Of a DNA stretch of 10,011 nt, positions 1 to 7,715 are shown piece by piece; the first letter of the stretch is position 1; every line of letters starts with the position of its first letter. The notes beneath the pieces were generated by a model. The model worked only from the letters and a program-made list of their open reading frames with translations, ran no database searches and had not been told where the DNA came from. The stretch covers positions 1 to 10,011 of the forward strand of contig JAJZPK010000083.1 in the NCBI GenBank assembly GCA_021811205.1, written 5' to 3'. Both the position numbers and the translations under genes were made by a program. The DNA comes from Pseudomonadota bacterium. GTDB taxonomy: Bacteria > Pseudomonadota > Gammaproteobacteria > Burkholderiales > JABEVD01.

Positions 1-53
1 CTTCGACCTTCGGGTTATGAGCCCGACGAGCTGCCAGACTGCTCCACCCCGCG
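1..53 (-). tRNA. initiator tRNA-fMet (CAT), 3' part outside window
   Basis: Read on the minus strand, 53 to 1 gives the acceptor 5' strand CGCGGGG, a D-stem GAGC/GCTC with the initiator-type A11:U24 pair, and an anticodon arm TCGGG-CTCATAA-CCCGA. The anticodon CAT lies at 19-17. The run of three G:C pairs at the base of the anticodon loop is the hallmark of bacterial initiator tRNA and separates it from elongator tRNA-Met and tRNA-Ile2. The T-arm and 3' acceptor strand lie beyond the left edge, so the missing 1:72 pair cannot be checked. A well-formed promoter lies just upstream (66-94). Confidence 0.93.
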
Positions 54-65
54 TCAGAGAACGTA

Positions 66-94
66 ACTATAGCAAGTCTCGGCAGCCCAGTCAA
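66..94 (-). promoter_or_regulatory. sigma70-type promoter of the tRNA-fMet gene
   Basis: On the minus strand, TTGACT (94 to 89) and TATAGT (71 to 66) each match five of six bases of the -35 and -10 consensus and are separated by exactly 17 bases. The predicted transcription start is near 59, six bases before the mature tRNA 5' end at 53. Position and orientation fit only the tRNA gene. Confidence 0.7.
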
Positions 95-122
95 TCAGGC
101 CAAAGACCCTGATTGTGGCCGG

Positions 123-150
123 TTGATGTTTTGCTGGAAATGGTTAGAAT
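123..150 (+). promoter_or_regulatory. candidate clpS-clpA promoter, predicted leaderless
   Basis: TTGATG (123-128) and TAGAAT (145-150, five of six matches) are separated by 16 bases. A start 7 bases after the -10 falls on 157, the A of the clpS ATG. No Shine-Dalgarno sequence lies upstream of that ATG, which fits a leaderless mRNA. The -35 match is only moderate, so this is a prediction from motif and position. Confidence 0.4.
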
Positions 151-156
151 TGAATC

Positions 157-462
157 ATGGCTGCAGCAGAGAACACCGTCATCCAACCGAAAAAGCTCGG
201 TCTGAAGCCGCCCGCCATGTATAACGTGCTGCTTCTGAATGACGATTTCACTCCCATGGAATTCGTGGTCGTGGTATTGCAACGCTTTTTTTCGAAAGAC
301 AGAGAACAAGCAACGCGAATCATGCTCAAAGTACATAGAGAGGGCCAGGCGGTATGCGGCACCTATCCCAAGGATGTCGCCGAAACAAAGGTGGAACAGG
401 TTGTCGCCTTTTCGAGGCAGAACCAGCACCCTTTGCGATGCGTGATGGAGGAAAGTAAATGA
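157..462 (+). CDS. clpS: ClpS, ATP-dependent Clp protease adaptor
   Basis: This 101-residue protein is the adaptor that recognises N-terminal destabilising residues (Phe, Leu, Trp, Tyr) and delivers such proteins to ClpA for degradation by ClpAP in the cytoplasm. The family core begins at [19 protein letters not shown] (18-36). It contains the N-degron pocket residues Asn28, Asp29, Asp30, Thr32 and the gate Met34, and the alpha-amino-group contact His60 in KVH. The conserved CG and VAETKV segments and the terminal HPLRCVMEE follow. A short flexible N-terminal tail (1-17), which in characterised ClpS enters the ClpA pore, is present. Length is close to the E. coli protein (106). No ribosome-binding site precedes ATG 157, but a -10-like box ends 6 bases before it. 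The stop overlaps the clpA start in ATGA, so the two proteins are translationally coupled. Confidence 0.97.
   Translation: MAAAENTVIQPKKLGLKPPAMYNVLLLNDDFTPMEFVVVVLQRFFSKDREQATRIMLKVHREGQAVCGTYPKDVAETKVEQVVAFSRQNQHPLRCVMEESK
447..451 (+). promoter_or_regulatory. clpA ribosome-binding site inside clpS
   Basis: GGAGG followed by AAAGTAA sits 7 bases before ATG 459. It fixes the clpA start and supports coupled translation from clpS through the ATGA overlap. It contrasts with clpS itself, which has no such site. Confidence 0.75.
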
Positions 463-2714
463 TTGCCCAGGAACTTGAAGTCAGTTTGCACATGGCCTTC
501 GTCGATGCGAGACAGAAGCGACACGAATTGATCACGGTCGAGCACCTGCTGCTCGCCATGCTCGACAATCCCGCTGCGGCAGAAGTGCTGCGCGCGTGCG
601 GCGCCGATATCGATGACCTGCGCCATTCGCTCAACGAATTCCTGAACGAGCACACCCCCATCGTATCCGGAACGGAAGAGATCGACACGCAACCCACCCT
701 CGGCTTCCAGCGCGTCATCCAGCGCGCCATCCTGCATGTCCAGTCATCCGGCAAGAAGGAAGTGACTGGCGCCAACGTGCTGGTTGCGATTTTCGGCGAG
801 AAGGATTCCCATGCCGTGCATTTCCTGCACCAGCGCGGCATCACGAGGCTGGATGTCGTGAATTACATTTCCCACGGCATCAGCAAGAGCAGCATGGGAA
901 GTCCCGAAAAGGCCGAAGTGGAAACCGAAGGAGAACATGAACAGTCGCCTTCAGGCGCCCTCGAATCCTACACGGTCAACCTCAATGCCATGGTTCTTGC
1001 AGGCAAGATCGACCCCCTGATCGGCAGGGACCAGGAACTCGACAGGGTGATCCAGACGCTTTGCAGGAGACGCAAGAACAATCCGCTGCTCGTAGGGGAA
1101 GCCGGGGTCGGCAAAACGGCAATCGCCGAGGGATTGGCGAGAAGAATCATCGAAGGAGAGGTGCCCGACCTGCTGAAGCAAAGCAGGGTCTATTCGCTCG
1201 ACATGGGTTCGCTTCTGGCCGGAACGAAATACCGCGGAGACTTTGAGCAACGGCTGAAAGCCGTCCTGAAGCAACTCGCGGACCATCCAGCCAACATCCT
1301 CTTCATCGACGAAATCCACACGCTGATCGGCGCTGGCGCAGCTTCGGGAGGATCGCTTGACGCATCCAACCTGCTGAAGCCCGCCCTGAGCTCGGGACAG
1401 TTGAAATGCATAGGCGCCACGACCTATACGGAATACAGGGGCATATTCGAAAAGGACCATGCGCTTTCCCGTCGATTCCAGAAGATCGACGTGGAAGAAC
1501 CCAGCATTGCCGACACCATCGCCATTTTGCGCGGCCTGAAATCCAGATTCGAAGCGCACCACCAGGTCAAGTACAGTTCAGCTGCCCTGTCCACGGCAGC
1601 CGAGCTTTCCGCGCGCTACATCAACGACAGGCATCTCCCCGACAAGGCGATCGACGTGATCGACGAGGCCGGCGCAGCCCAGCGCATCCTGCCCAAATCC
1701 AAACAGAAGAAGACGATAGGCAAGCAGGACATCGAGGACATCATCGCCAAGATCGCGCGCATCCCGCCGCGCCAGATATCCTCCGACGACAGGACGACCC
1801 TCAAGGTGCTCGAGCGAGATCTGAAAGCTGTCGTTTTCGGCCAGGAAAAAGCCATCGAGGCCTTGTCTTCCGCGATCAAGATGACAAGGAGCGGACTGGG
1901 CAATCCCACCAAGCCAATCGGCGCTTTCCTCTTCTCGGGACCCACAGGGGTCGGCAAGACGGAGGTGGCCAAACAGCTTGCCTATGCGCTCGGCATCGAA
2001 CTCATCCGCTTCGACATGTCCGAATACATGGAGCGCCATGCGGTATCCAGGCTGATCGGCGCACCTCCCGGATACGTCGGGTTCGAGCAAGGCGGCCTCC
2101 TTACAGAAGCCGTCACCAAGCACCCCTATTCCGTTCTTCTTCTCGACGAAATCGAGAAAGCCCATCCCGACATCTACAACATCCTGCTCCAGGTGATGGA
2201 TCACGGAACGCTGACCGACAACAACGGCAGGCGCGCGGACTTCAGGAACGTGATCATCATCATGACGACCAATGCAGGCGCGGAATCCCTGGCGAAGACC
2301 CAGATCGGCTTCACCCAGACCAAGCAACCCGGGGACGAAATGACCGAGATCAAGCGACACTTTTCCCCGGAGTTCAGGAACAGGCTCGACGCGATCATTT
2401 CCTTCGCGCCGCTCGACGAGGAAATCATCTTGCGAATCGTGGACAAGCTCCTGATCCAGCTTGAAGAGCAACTGCACGAGAAGAAAGTCGAAATTTCCTT
2501 CTCGGCAGAGCTCAAGGCCTATCTCGCCAGAAACGGCTTCGATCCGCAGATGGGCGCAAGACCCATGGCAAGACTGATCCAGGACACGATCAGACGCGCG
2601 CTGGCCGACGAACTCCTGTTCGGCAGACTGGCCGATGGCGGCGAAGTCGAGGTCGACGTGGACGATGATGGAAAAATCGCCCTCAATTTCGCAAGGGAAA
2701 CGGAGAAGGTCTAA
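459..2714 (+). CDS. clpA: ClpA, ATP-binding unfoldase subunit of ClpAP protease
   Basis: This 751-residue AAA+ unfoldase (E. coli ClpA has 758) forms a hexamer that unfolds substrates and threads them into ClpP. Layout: Clp N-domain (about 1-145, opening [14 protein letters not shown]), where ClpS binds; a charged linker rich in Glu (about 148-165); AAA domain D1 with Walker A GEAGVGKT (213-220) and Walker B with Asp284-Glu285; AAA domain D2 with Walker A GPTGVGKT (494-501) and Walker B with Asp563-Glu564; and the C-terminal D2 small domain. The IGF tripeptide at 616-618 is the loop that docks into ClpP, so this is ClpA rather than ClpB. There is no ClpB middle domain. The start is well supported by GGAGG at 447-451, eight bases upstream inside clpS, and by the family N-terminus. 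ClpP is not in the window. Confidence 0.97.
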   Translation: MIAQELEVSLHMAFVDARQKRHELITVEHLLLAMLDNPAAAEVLRACGADIDDLRHSLNEFLNEHTPIVSGTEEIDTQPTLGFQRVIQRAILHVQSSGKKEVTGANVLVAIFGEKDSHAVHFLHQRGITRLDVVNYISHGISKSSMGSPEKAEVETEGEHEQSPSGALESYTVNLNAMVLAGKIDPLIGRDQELDRVIQTLCRRRKNNPLLVGEAGVGKTAIAEGLARRIIEGEVPDLLKQSRVYSLDMGSLLAGTKYRGDFEQRLKAVLKQLADHPANILFIDEIHTLIGAGAASGGSLDASNLLKPALSSGQLKCIGATTYTEYRGIFEKDHALSRRFQKIDVEEPSIADTIAILRGLKSRFEAHHQVKYSSAALSTAAELSARYINDRHLPDKAIDVIDEAGAAQRILPKSKQKKTIGKQDIEDIIAKIARIPPRQISSDDRTTLKVLERDLKAVVFGQEKAIEALSSAIKMTRSGLGNPTKPIGAFLFSGPTGVGKTEVAKQLAYALGIELIRFDMSEYMERHAVSRLIGAPPGYVGFEQGGLLTEAVTKHPYSVLLLDEIEKAHPDIYNILLQVMDHGTLTDNNGRRADFRNVIIIMTTNAGAESLAKTQIGFTQTKQPGDEMTEIKRHFSPEFRNRLDAIISFAPLDEEIILRIVDKLLIQLEEQLHEKKVEISFSAELKAYLARNGFDPQMGARPMARLIQDTIRRALADELLFGRLADGGEVEVDVDDDGKIALNFARETEKV

Positions 2715-2741
2715 CTTCCCGTTGCATAATGCAGAAATTAT

Positions 2742-2779
2742 TCTACTGTAGATAGTGTTAACTCGCTATCTGCGGTAGA
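2742..2779. repeat. 14-bp inverted repeat (hairpin or double operator)
   Basis: The left arm TCTACTGTAGATAG (2742-2755) can pair over its whole length with the right arm CTATCTGCGGTAGA (2766-2779), using two G:U pairs, around a 10-base loop. Each arm also holds an 11-base near-palindrome: TCTACTGTAGA (2742-2752, perfect around a central T) and TCTGCGGTAGA (2769-2779), identical at 9 of 11 positions and 27 bases apart. The repeat ends one base before the ATG of the GGDEF-EAL gene. No T-run follows on either strand, so a standard intrinsic terminator is unlikely. It could be an mRNA hairpin covering the start region or a pair of binding sites for a dimeric regulator. Confidence 0.7.
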
Positions 2780-2785
2780 TATGAT
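2758..2785 (+). promoter_or_regulatory. possible promoter for the GGDEF-EAL gene
   Basis: TTAACT (2758-2763, four of six) and TATGAT (2780-2785, five of six) are separated by 16 bases within the AT-rich gap after clpA. The -10 box overlaps ATG 2781, giving a predicted start near 2792, downstream of that ATG. Either this is not the promoter used or the protein starts further in. The promoter would lie inside the inverted repeat, as expected if the repeat were an operator. Confidence 0.25.
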
Positions 2786-4934
2786 TGAAAAAACTAATCA
2801 CGCACTGCGGACCGCCCTGTCGAGCATTGCATTCCTTTTCCTGCCCGCTCATCAGCCTGCCGCCCTTCACAGACCACCATTTGCGCTTGCCGCATTCATT
2901 CTTGCGATTAACCGCAAAGCGAACAACCGTTCATGGGAAAAGTGGCGACATTTCTTCAGGGCGATTCCCTTGGGGAGCGCACTCTTCGACGTCAAGGGCA
3001 GATGCATTGAAATTCTTTCCGACTCCCTCATGCCATTCGAGCCGGGCGCGCTGCTCAACAGCAGGCTCTCACCCGATGCCGCGGAAAGAATGGGCCAGGC
3101 GTTGAATGTGGTTTTAGAGGGAAAAGCCTCGGGCCCGGTCGAATTTTCCATCGAGAATGCATGGTACGAGGCAAATCTCGTGCCGATGGAAGGACATGCG
3201 CTCGGCTTCTTTTCCGATATCTCTCAAAAAAAGCAGGCCGAATACGAAAAGGCAAGATTCCAATCCATCCTGCGTTCGATCGGCAACGGCGTGATCGCCA
3301 CGGACGAAAAGGGGCGGGTCACCTATCTAAACCCCCTGGCGGAAAAAATGACAGGATGGCCGATGGATAAGGCGATCGGCCGCCCCATTTCCGAAGTTTT
3401 CAGTACCCTCGTCGAAGCGAGTCGCGAAATTTCAGAGAACCCGGCTCTGGAGGCGCTGCGCCTGAACAGCGTCATTTCTCCCAGGAAAAGCCTGCTGCTC
3501 GTGTCAAGAAACGGCTCCGAAATCGGCATAGACGAAACCGCAGCCCCCATACTCGTTGAAGACGGACGCATTGCAGGCACAGTGACCGCCTTTCACGACA
3601 TCAGTGCCAGCCAGCATCTTCTCTGGCATGCGGGGCACGATGCATTGACCGGATTGATCAACAGGGTACTGCTGCACGACAGACTGATCCATTCCATGGC
3701 CAGCGTGAAACGCCAGGGCAACCTTTTGGCCGTCATGTTCATCGATCTGGACGGATTCAAGGGCGTAAACGACCAGCTCGGCCATGCTGCCGGGGACATG
3801 ATGCTCAAGGAGGTAGCCCAGCGGCTCAAGAATGCAGTGCGCGCAGAAGACACGGTCGCGCGCCTGGGCGGCGACGAGTTCATCGTCCTGCAGGAAGCCT
3901 CGGACAAAATGGAAGTGATGCACTGCCTGGAGCGCATCATGGGAACGATCAAAATGCCGTTCAAGATCGAGGACATGCCGATGTCGGTGTCGACGAGCAT
4001 AGGCATCGCGCTTTATCCTGAAAACGATTCCGAGCCCGAAACCCTGCTCAGGCAGGCTGACATGGCCATGTATCACGCCAAGCAGTCCGGTCGTGACCAG
4101 TATCGATTCTTCGACTCGAATTTGGACGCCATGGCGAGAAAGAACAACGAGCGCCAAAACCAGATAGCTTCCGCCCTTAAAAAGGGCGAATTCAGGCTCT
4201 TTTATCAGCCAAAGATCGACCTCAGGAACGGTCGCATCATGGGACTGGAAGCGCTCATCCGCTGGATGGACCCGGATCTGGGCATGCCCGTCCTCCCTCC
4301 CGACTTCCTCCCTGCCATTCAGGACACCCATCTGATCGTGGAGATCGGCTCGTGGGTGATCAACCACGTCCTCGATCAGATGAGCGAATGGCAGAAGGAC
4401 AACATTTCGATCGACGTCAGCATCAATATCGCAGGACGCCAGCTCCACGACCCGGATTTCGTCGACATGCTGAAGGCTGCATTCGATGCCCATCCCGATA
4501 TCGAACCTTCGAAGATAGAGCTCGAAATCCTTGAAGAAGCTGCAATTGAAGACTTCAATTTCACACTCAAGGTCATCTCGGCTTGCAGGCAGATCGGCGT
4601 GCGCTTTTCCATAGACGATTTCGGAACCGGGCATTCATCCCTTTCCTACCTCAAGAACCTGCCTGTCGACAGGCTCAAGATTGACAGGACCTTCATTTCA
4701 AACATGATGGGCAACAAAGACAACCTCGCCGTCATCCAGAGCATCGTCAGCCTCTCGAGAATATTCAACAGGGAAGTGATCGCGGAAGGACTTGAATCGA
4801 TCGAACAGGGAAGGATGCTGATCGAGATGGGATGCAGCCTAGGACAAGGATACTGCATCGCGAAACCCATGCCAGGGGAAGCTTTCCTGAACTGGATGGA
4901 AAGATGGAACAGAAATCCGCAATGGCTGCACTAG
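2781..4934 (+). CDS. PAS-PAS-GGDEF-EAL cyclic-di-GMP signalling protein
   Basis: This protein of up to 717 residues is predicted to make and/or break cyclic-di-GMP under control of a sensory N-terminus. Layout: residues 1-55 with two short hydrophobic patches (11-22 and 34-43); a weak PAS-like domain (about 56-148); a clearer PAS domain (about 158-275, with GVIATDEKGRVTYLN); GGDEF (about 284-445) with an intact GGDEF motif (363-367) and the RxxD inhibitory site RAED (354-357) at the standard five-residue spacing; EAL (about 460-710). The EAL residues known from active phosphodiesterases all appear present: Glu490 of EAL, Asn549, Glu582, Asp612-Asp613 in DDFGTG, Lys633, Glu669, Gln689, and the loop-stabilising Glu585. 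Local deviations are FLPAIQDTH for the usual FIPLAEETG, and ILEE for the usual LTES. The start is uncertain: no good ribosome-binding site precedes ATG 2781, and there is no other in-frame ATG, GTG or TTG before the first PAS. The hydrophobic patches are too short to be convincing membrane helices. Confidence 0.93.
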   Translation: MIEKTNHALRTALSSIAFLFLPAHQPAALHRPPFALAAFILAINRKANNRSWEKWRHFFRAIPLGSALFDVKGRCIEILSDSLMPFEPGALLNSRLSPDAAERMGQALNVVLEGKASGPVEFSIENAWYEANLVPMEGHALGFFSDISQKKQAEYEKARFQSILRSIGNGVIATDEKGRVTYLNPLAEKMTGWPMDKAIGRPISEVFSTLVEASREISENPALEALRLNSVISPRKSLLLVSRNGSEIGIDETAAPILVEDGRIAGTVTAFHDISASQHLLWHAGHDALTGLINRVLLHDRLIHSMASVKRQGNLLAVMFIDLDGFKGVNDQLGHAAGDMMLKEVAQRLKNAVRAEDTVARLGGDEFIVLQEASDKMEVMHCLERIMGTIKMPFKIEDMPMSVSTSIGIALYPENDSEPETLLRQADMAMYHAKQSGRDQYRFFDSNLDAMARKNNERQNQIASALKKGEFRLFYQPKIDLRNGRIMGLEALIRWMDPDLGMPVLPPDFLPAIQDTHLIVEIGSWVINHVLDQMSEWQKDNISIDVSINIAGRQLHDPDFVDMLKAAFDAHPDIEPSKIELEILEEAAIEDFNFTLKVISACRQIGVRFSIDDFGTGHSSLSYLKNLPVDRLKIDRTFISNMMGNKDNLAVIQSIVSLSRIFNREVIAEGLESIEQGRMLIEMGCSLGQGYCIAKPMPGEAFLNWMERWNRNPQWLH

Positions 4935-4945
4935 GACACCCCTAG
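4931..4945. repeat. short palindrome carrying both convergent stop codons
   Basis: CTAGG-ACACC-CCTAG is a perfect 5-bp inverted repeat around a 5-base loop. Its left arm holds the TAG stop of the rightward GGDEF-EAL gene (4932-4934). Its right arm holds the TAG stop of the leftward transglutaminase gene (4942-4944, minus strand). The two genes are separated by only 7 bases. The stem is too short, and lacks a T-run, for a confident bidirectional terminator. Confidence 0.3.
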
Positions 4946-6816
4946 AAGCGCTTCACCATGCGCCTGAAATGCGAAAAATCGGCTTCAGATGCGCCTTTTC
5001 CATAGCGCAAAATGATGTAGCTTGAAACAATGCCGTCCACCCTGGAAGACAGATCGGGCCTGAATTCCTTTATCCTTTTCGAATAATCGAGCGGACCTTC
5101 GCATGACTTCCTTTCCAGGCCAAGCCGCTTCATTTTCGTGCAGAAAAGCAGATAGGCCTCGAGCACCCTGTCCCGCCTGGCAGACCTGAAAAGGAAAAAT
5201 AGCGAAGCCAGGAGCAGGAAGACCATGACTGCGACCGCAAATACGATCGAAATAGCCGGAAGACCGACTTTCTTCATCCCGAAAGCTGCGAAGAGCTGCT
5301 TCTGGCGCGCCTGCCCGAACCCGACCACCCATGTCTCCCAGAGTTCGGCTGCAGCATCCCACCCGAAGCGCAGGCCCGTGAATCCCCTTCTCATCATGAC
5401 CGGCATCGCATCGTTCTGCTGCAATATGGCCGACATGCCGGATGCTATCCTGGCAGGCGCAACGATCGCCGTCGGATCGATCCTAACCCATCCCCTGCCA
5501 TTCACCCATATCTCGACCCAGGCATGTGCGTCCGATTGCCGGACAGTCAGATAATGGTCGAAAGGATTGAATTCCCCGCCCTGATAGCCCGTCACGATTC
5601 TCGCAGGAACCCCCGCAGCACGCATCAGGAAGGCGAAACTCGATGCGTAGTGCTCGCAGAATCCTCTTCTCGAACCGAAAAGAAAATCGTCGATATCATT
5701 CTTCCCCAGAACCGGGGGATGCAGCGTATAGACGAAATGGCCGGTCCTGTAGAATTTGATCGCCTCATCCAATATTTCCGAAACGGGCATTCCTTTCCAT
5801 TTTTCGGCAAGCGATACCGATTTCGGATCGAAACCTTCAGGCAGCCTCAATGCTTCGTCAAGATTCGCAGCTCGCTCCTTCAGGCCAAATTCGTATTCAA
5901 GGCTGGATGCCATCGTATAGCGCATTCTGGATTTCACGGGATTTGAGGCAAGCATCTCGCCATCGGAGGTAATGAAGGCATTCGGCGGCGGCGACAATGG
6001 CATGTCCAGAGCGAACAGCCAGCGGCTGCCGCTTGCCTCGAGCATGACATCGTATTCCGAAAACCCGTGCATCGCGCCCAGGGAATAGCCAGCCTGCGCA
6101 TGCATCCCCCGGGTCCATGTTTTGCCGTCAAAATCCCACAATACCGGCCCGCGCCAGTAAAGCACGGACTGACCCGGGATTTTCGTCCTGAATCTCACCC
6201 TGAAGGCGATTGCATCGGAAAGCGCAAGATCGCCTATGCTTCCGGGGGAAAGGCTGTCCGAAAGACCGCTCGTCGCCCTGGGCGCATGCCTGGGCAACGC
6301 CCAGATCGGGCCGGGAATGCGCGGAAAAAGCAGGAATAGGAGCAGCGCGAAAGGAGTGGCCTGGAGCACCATGATCGCAGATGATTTCAGCGCATTAGAA
6401 AATACAGGCGCGCAGGCATTCACGTTGAAGAGATTCGCCGTTAGTAAGACAATCATGGCCAGCATGCCGATTGCCGCAAGGATGGACGACGAATCGAAGA
6501 ACCATGTCATCAGCAGGAAATAGCACAGGAATACGACCAGCATCGCATCCTTGCGGCCCTTCTGCTCGAACAGTTTCAGGCATACGAGAAGCGCAAGGAG
6601 CGCAACTCCCGCCTCCCTGGACAACAGCGTGCCATATTGAAGGAAAACGCCGCATGCAGTCCCGATGGAAATGAATTTGAGCAGCCATCCCCTTGTTTCC
6701 CATTTTCCGTGGAACCGGTAAATGATGGCTGCGAGACAGGCAAGATCAATCCACAAAGGAAACAGGCGGAAAAGCGGCAGAAGAGTCAGGAGGACGACAA
6801 GGGAAAGCCATCTCAT
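4942..6816 (-). CDS. TgpA-like DUF3488 membrane transglutaminase
   Basis: This 624-residue inner-membrane protein has a cluster of hydrophobic helices in the first 166 residues (about 5-33, 45-62, 70-82, 91-107, 110-130, 148-166; the DUF3488 region), then a large periplasmic part with a transglutaminase-like core. The catalytic triad is readable: Cys387 in RRGFCEHYASSF, His431 in SDAHAWVE and Asp447 in VRIDPTA. A further membrane helix (about 520-543) and a cytoplasmic C-terminal segment (about 550-620, DUF4129-like) follow. The closest characterised relative I know is TgpA of Pseudomonas aeruginosa, reported as important for viability. Its natural substrate is unclear, and family members may be transglutaminases, proteases or amidases. 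The ATG overlaps the DUF58 stop by 4 bases (6813-6816), so it is the last gene of the MoxR-DUF58-transglutaminase operon. No ribosome-binding site is evident, consistent with coupling. Confidence 0.93.
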   Translation of the reverse strand: MRWLSLVVLLTLLPLFRLFPLWIDLACLAAIIYRFHGKWETRGWLLKFISIGTACGVFLQYGTLLSREAGVALLALLVCLKLFEQKGRKDAMLVVFLCYFLLMTWFFDSSSILAAIGMLAMIVLLTANLFNVNACAPVFSNALKSSAIMVLQATPFALLLFLLFPRIPGPIWALPRHAPRATSGLSDSLSPGSIGDLALSDAIAFRVRFRTKIPGQSVLYWRGPVLWDFDGKTWTRGMHAQAGYSLGAMHGFSEYDVMLEASGSRWLFALDMPLSPPPNAFITSDGEMLASNPVKSRMRYTMASSLEYEFGLKERAANLDEALRLPEGFDPKSVSLAEKWKGMPVSEILDEAIKFYRTGHFVYTLHPPVLGKNDIDDFLFGSRRGFCEHYASSFAFLMRAAGVPARIVTGYQGGEFNPFDHYLTVRQSDAHAWVEIWVNGRGWVRIDPTAIVAPARIASGMSAILQQNDAMPVMMRRGFTGLRFGWDAAAELWETWVVGFGQARQKQLFAAFGMKKVGLPAISIVFAVAVMVFLLLASLFFLFRSARRDRVLEAYLLFCTKMKRLGLERKSCEGPLDYSKRIKEFRPDLSSRVDGIVSSYIILRYGKGASEADFSHFRRMVKRF

Positions 6817-7715
6817 GCTTCGAAAAGGGCGAGCGCAGTGAGCGCCAGCAGCCTGTGCTTATCCCCCTCCCCGACAGGTATAGTCTTACCTGGCAGGCGC
6901 AGCCCGAATCGTTCAGCCTCGAGCACAAGCGCGGTCAGCCTCGACAGCCGCTCCTCTGCATCCCCAGGCACATGGTCCCAATCGAGCCAGAGCGGCTCGC
7001 CCCCTGCAGGTTCAACGAATTCCTTGACCTGAAGCTCGCTGCCCGAAGCTGCGCTCTTCCAGGCGACGCGGCTTGCAGCATCCCCATGCCGGTAAGCCCT
7101 CAGACCCGAAAAATCCTCTGCCCCGCTTCTCGCCTTTCCCTTTATTCCCAACGTCCCGCCGGATGCAGGCATGTCGGCTTCCATCGGCTTCGGATAGACA
7201 AGACAGGGCATGGCAAGCTCGACATAGGACCATGCCCTGAAGAGCCCGAGCGGATGCAAGGTGGATACCGTGAAGCGCCCTGGATGGAGCCAGCCGCGAC
7301 GCTCAGTCTTCAGCCTGAATTGCGCGATCGACGCCTTTTCGAAGTCATGCAAGGATTCTTCCATTGCGGCGGCAATGGCGATGCGGCTTCTTCGCGAACC
7401 GCCCGAATCGAGCAGAATGGAAAAGCGCGCATATTCTCCTGCGAATACCGGTGAAACAGGTCCGGATTCGACCGCAAGGCCTGAAAGATTGGAAAAGGCA
7501 TGATAGCTCGATGTCAGCGCAAGGCTGCAGAGCAGAAAGGTCAGGACGAAGCCCAGACTGAGGTCGTAATTGATCGATCCCGTCAGCATCAAAAAAAGGA
7601 TCAATGCGAAGAGCATCCCCTGCCTCGTCGGCAAAACATAGATTCTTTTCCGATCCAGAACGGTGCGCCTTTGTCGGGGCGACCTGCGCACCATCCAGCC
7701 GAAAGGCAGCTTCAT
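6813..7715 (-). CDS. DUF58 domain-containing membrane protein
   Basis: This 300-residue protein has a basic N-terminus, two adjacent membrane helices (about 33-48 and 52-69), a predicted extended middle part, and the DUF58 signature GAEDFSGLRAYRHGD (198-212), continuing ASRVAWKSAASGSELQVKEF. DUF58 proteins are regular partners of MoxR ATPases, and some contain a degenerate von Willebrand A-like fold. Their biochemical role is not established. Here the protein probably links the cytoplasmic ATPase to the membrane transglutaminase, which is inferred from operon order. ATG (7713-7715 on the plus strand) directly abuts the MoxR stop (7716-7718) with zero spacing, and its own stop overlaps the next start. 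No Shine-Dalgarno sequence is visible, so re-initiation after the upstream stop is likely. Length and domain order are ordinary for the family in such cassettes. Confidence 0.92.
   Translation of the reverse strand: MKLPFGWMVRRSPRQRRTVLDRKRIYVLPTRQGMLFALILFLMLTGSINYDLSLGFVLTFLLCSLALTSSYHAFSNLSGLAVESGPVSPVFAGEYARFSILLDSGGSRRSRIAIAAAMEESLHDFEKASIAQFRLKTERRGWLHPGRFTVSTLHPLGLFRAWSYVELAMPCLVYPKPMEADMPASGGTLGIKGKARSGAEDFSGLRAYRHGDAASRVAWKSAASGSELQVKEFVEPAGGEPLWLDWDHVPGDAEERLSRLTALVLEAERFGLRLPGKTIPVGEGDKHRLLALTALALFEA

Noticed and set aside
1..150. tRNA-linked attachment site or integrated element
   Set aside because: Only the 5' part of the tRNA is visible. No integrase, direct repeat or foreign-looking gene is present beside it.
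1406..2464. Open frames within clpA on both strands (352 codons plus, 299 codons minus at 1578-2477)
   Set aside because: They lie wholly inside the conserved ClpA coding sequence, with compositionally biased translations and no family resemblance.
2742..2779. Intrinsic terminator of clpA
   Set aside because: The stem is long enough, but it is AT-rich with a 10-base loop and no T-run follows on either strand. It directly precedes the next gene.
2785..3105. Alternative 106-codon frame starting at TTG near the GGDEF-EAL start
   Set aside because: The main frame carries PAS-like features through this stretch. The alternative translation has no recognisable content.
3504..4634. Open frame of 376 codons on the minus strand opposite the GGDEF-EAL gene
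   Set aside because: It mirrors an unmistakable GGDEF-EAL coding frame, has no domain of its own, and no initiation signal was seen.
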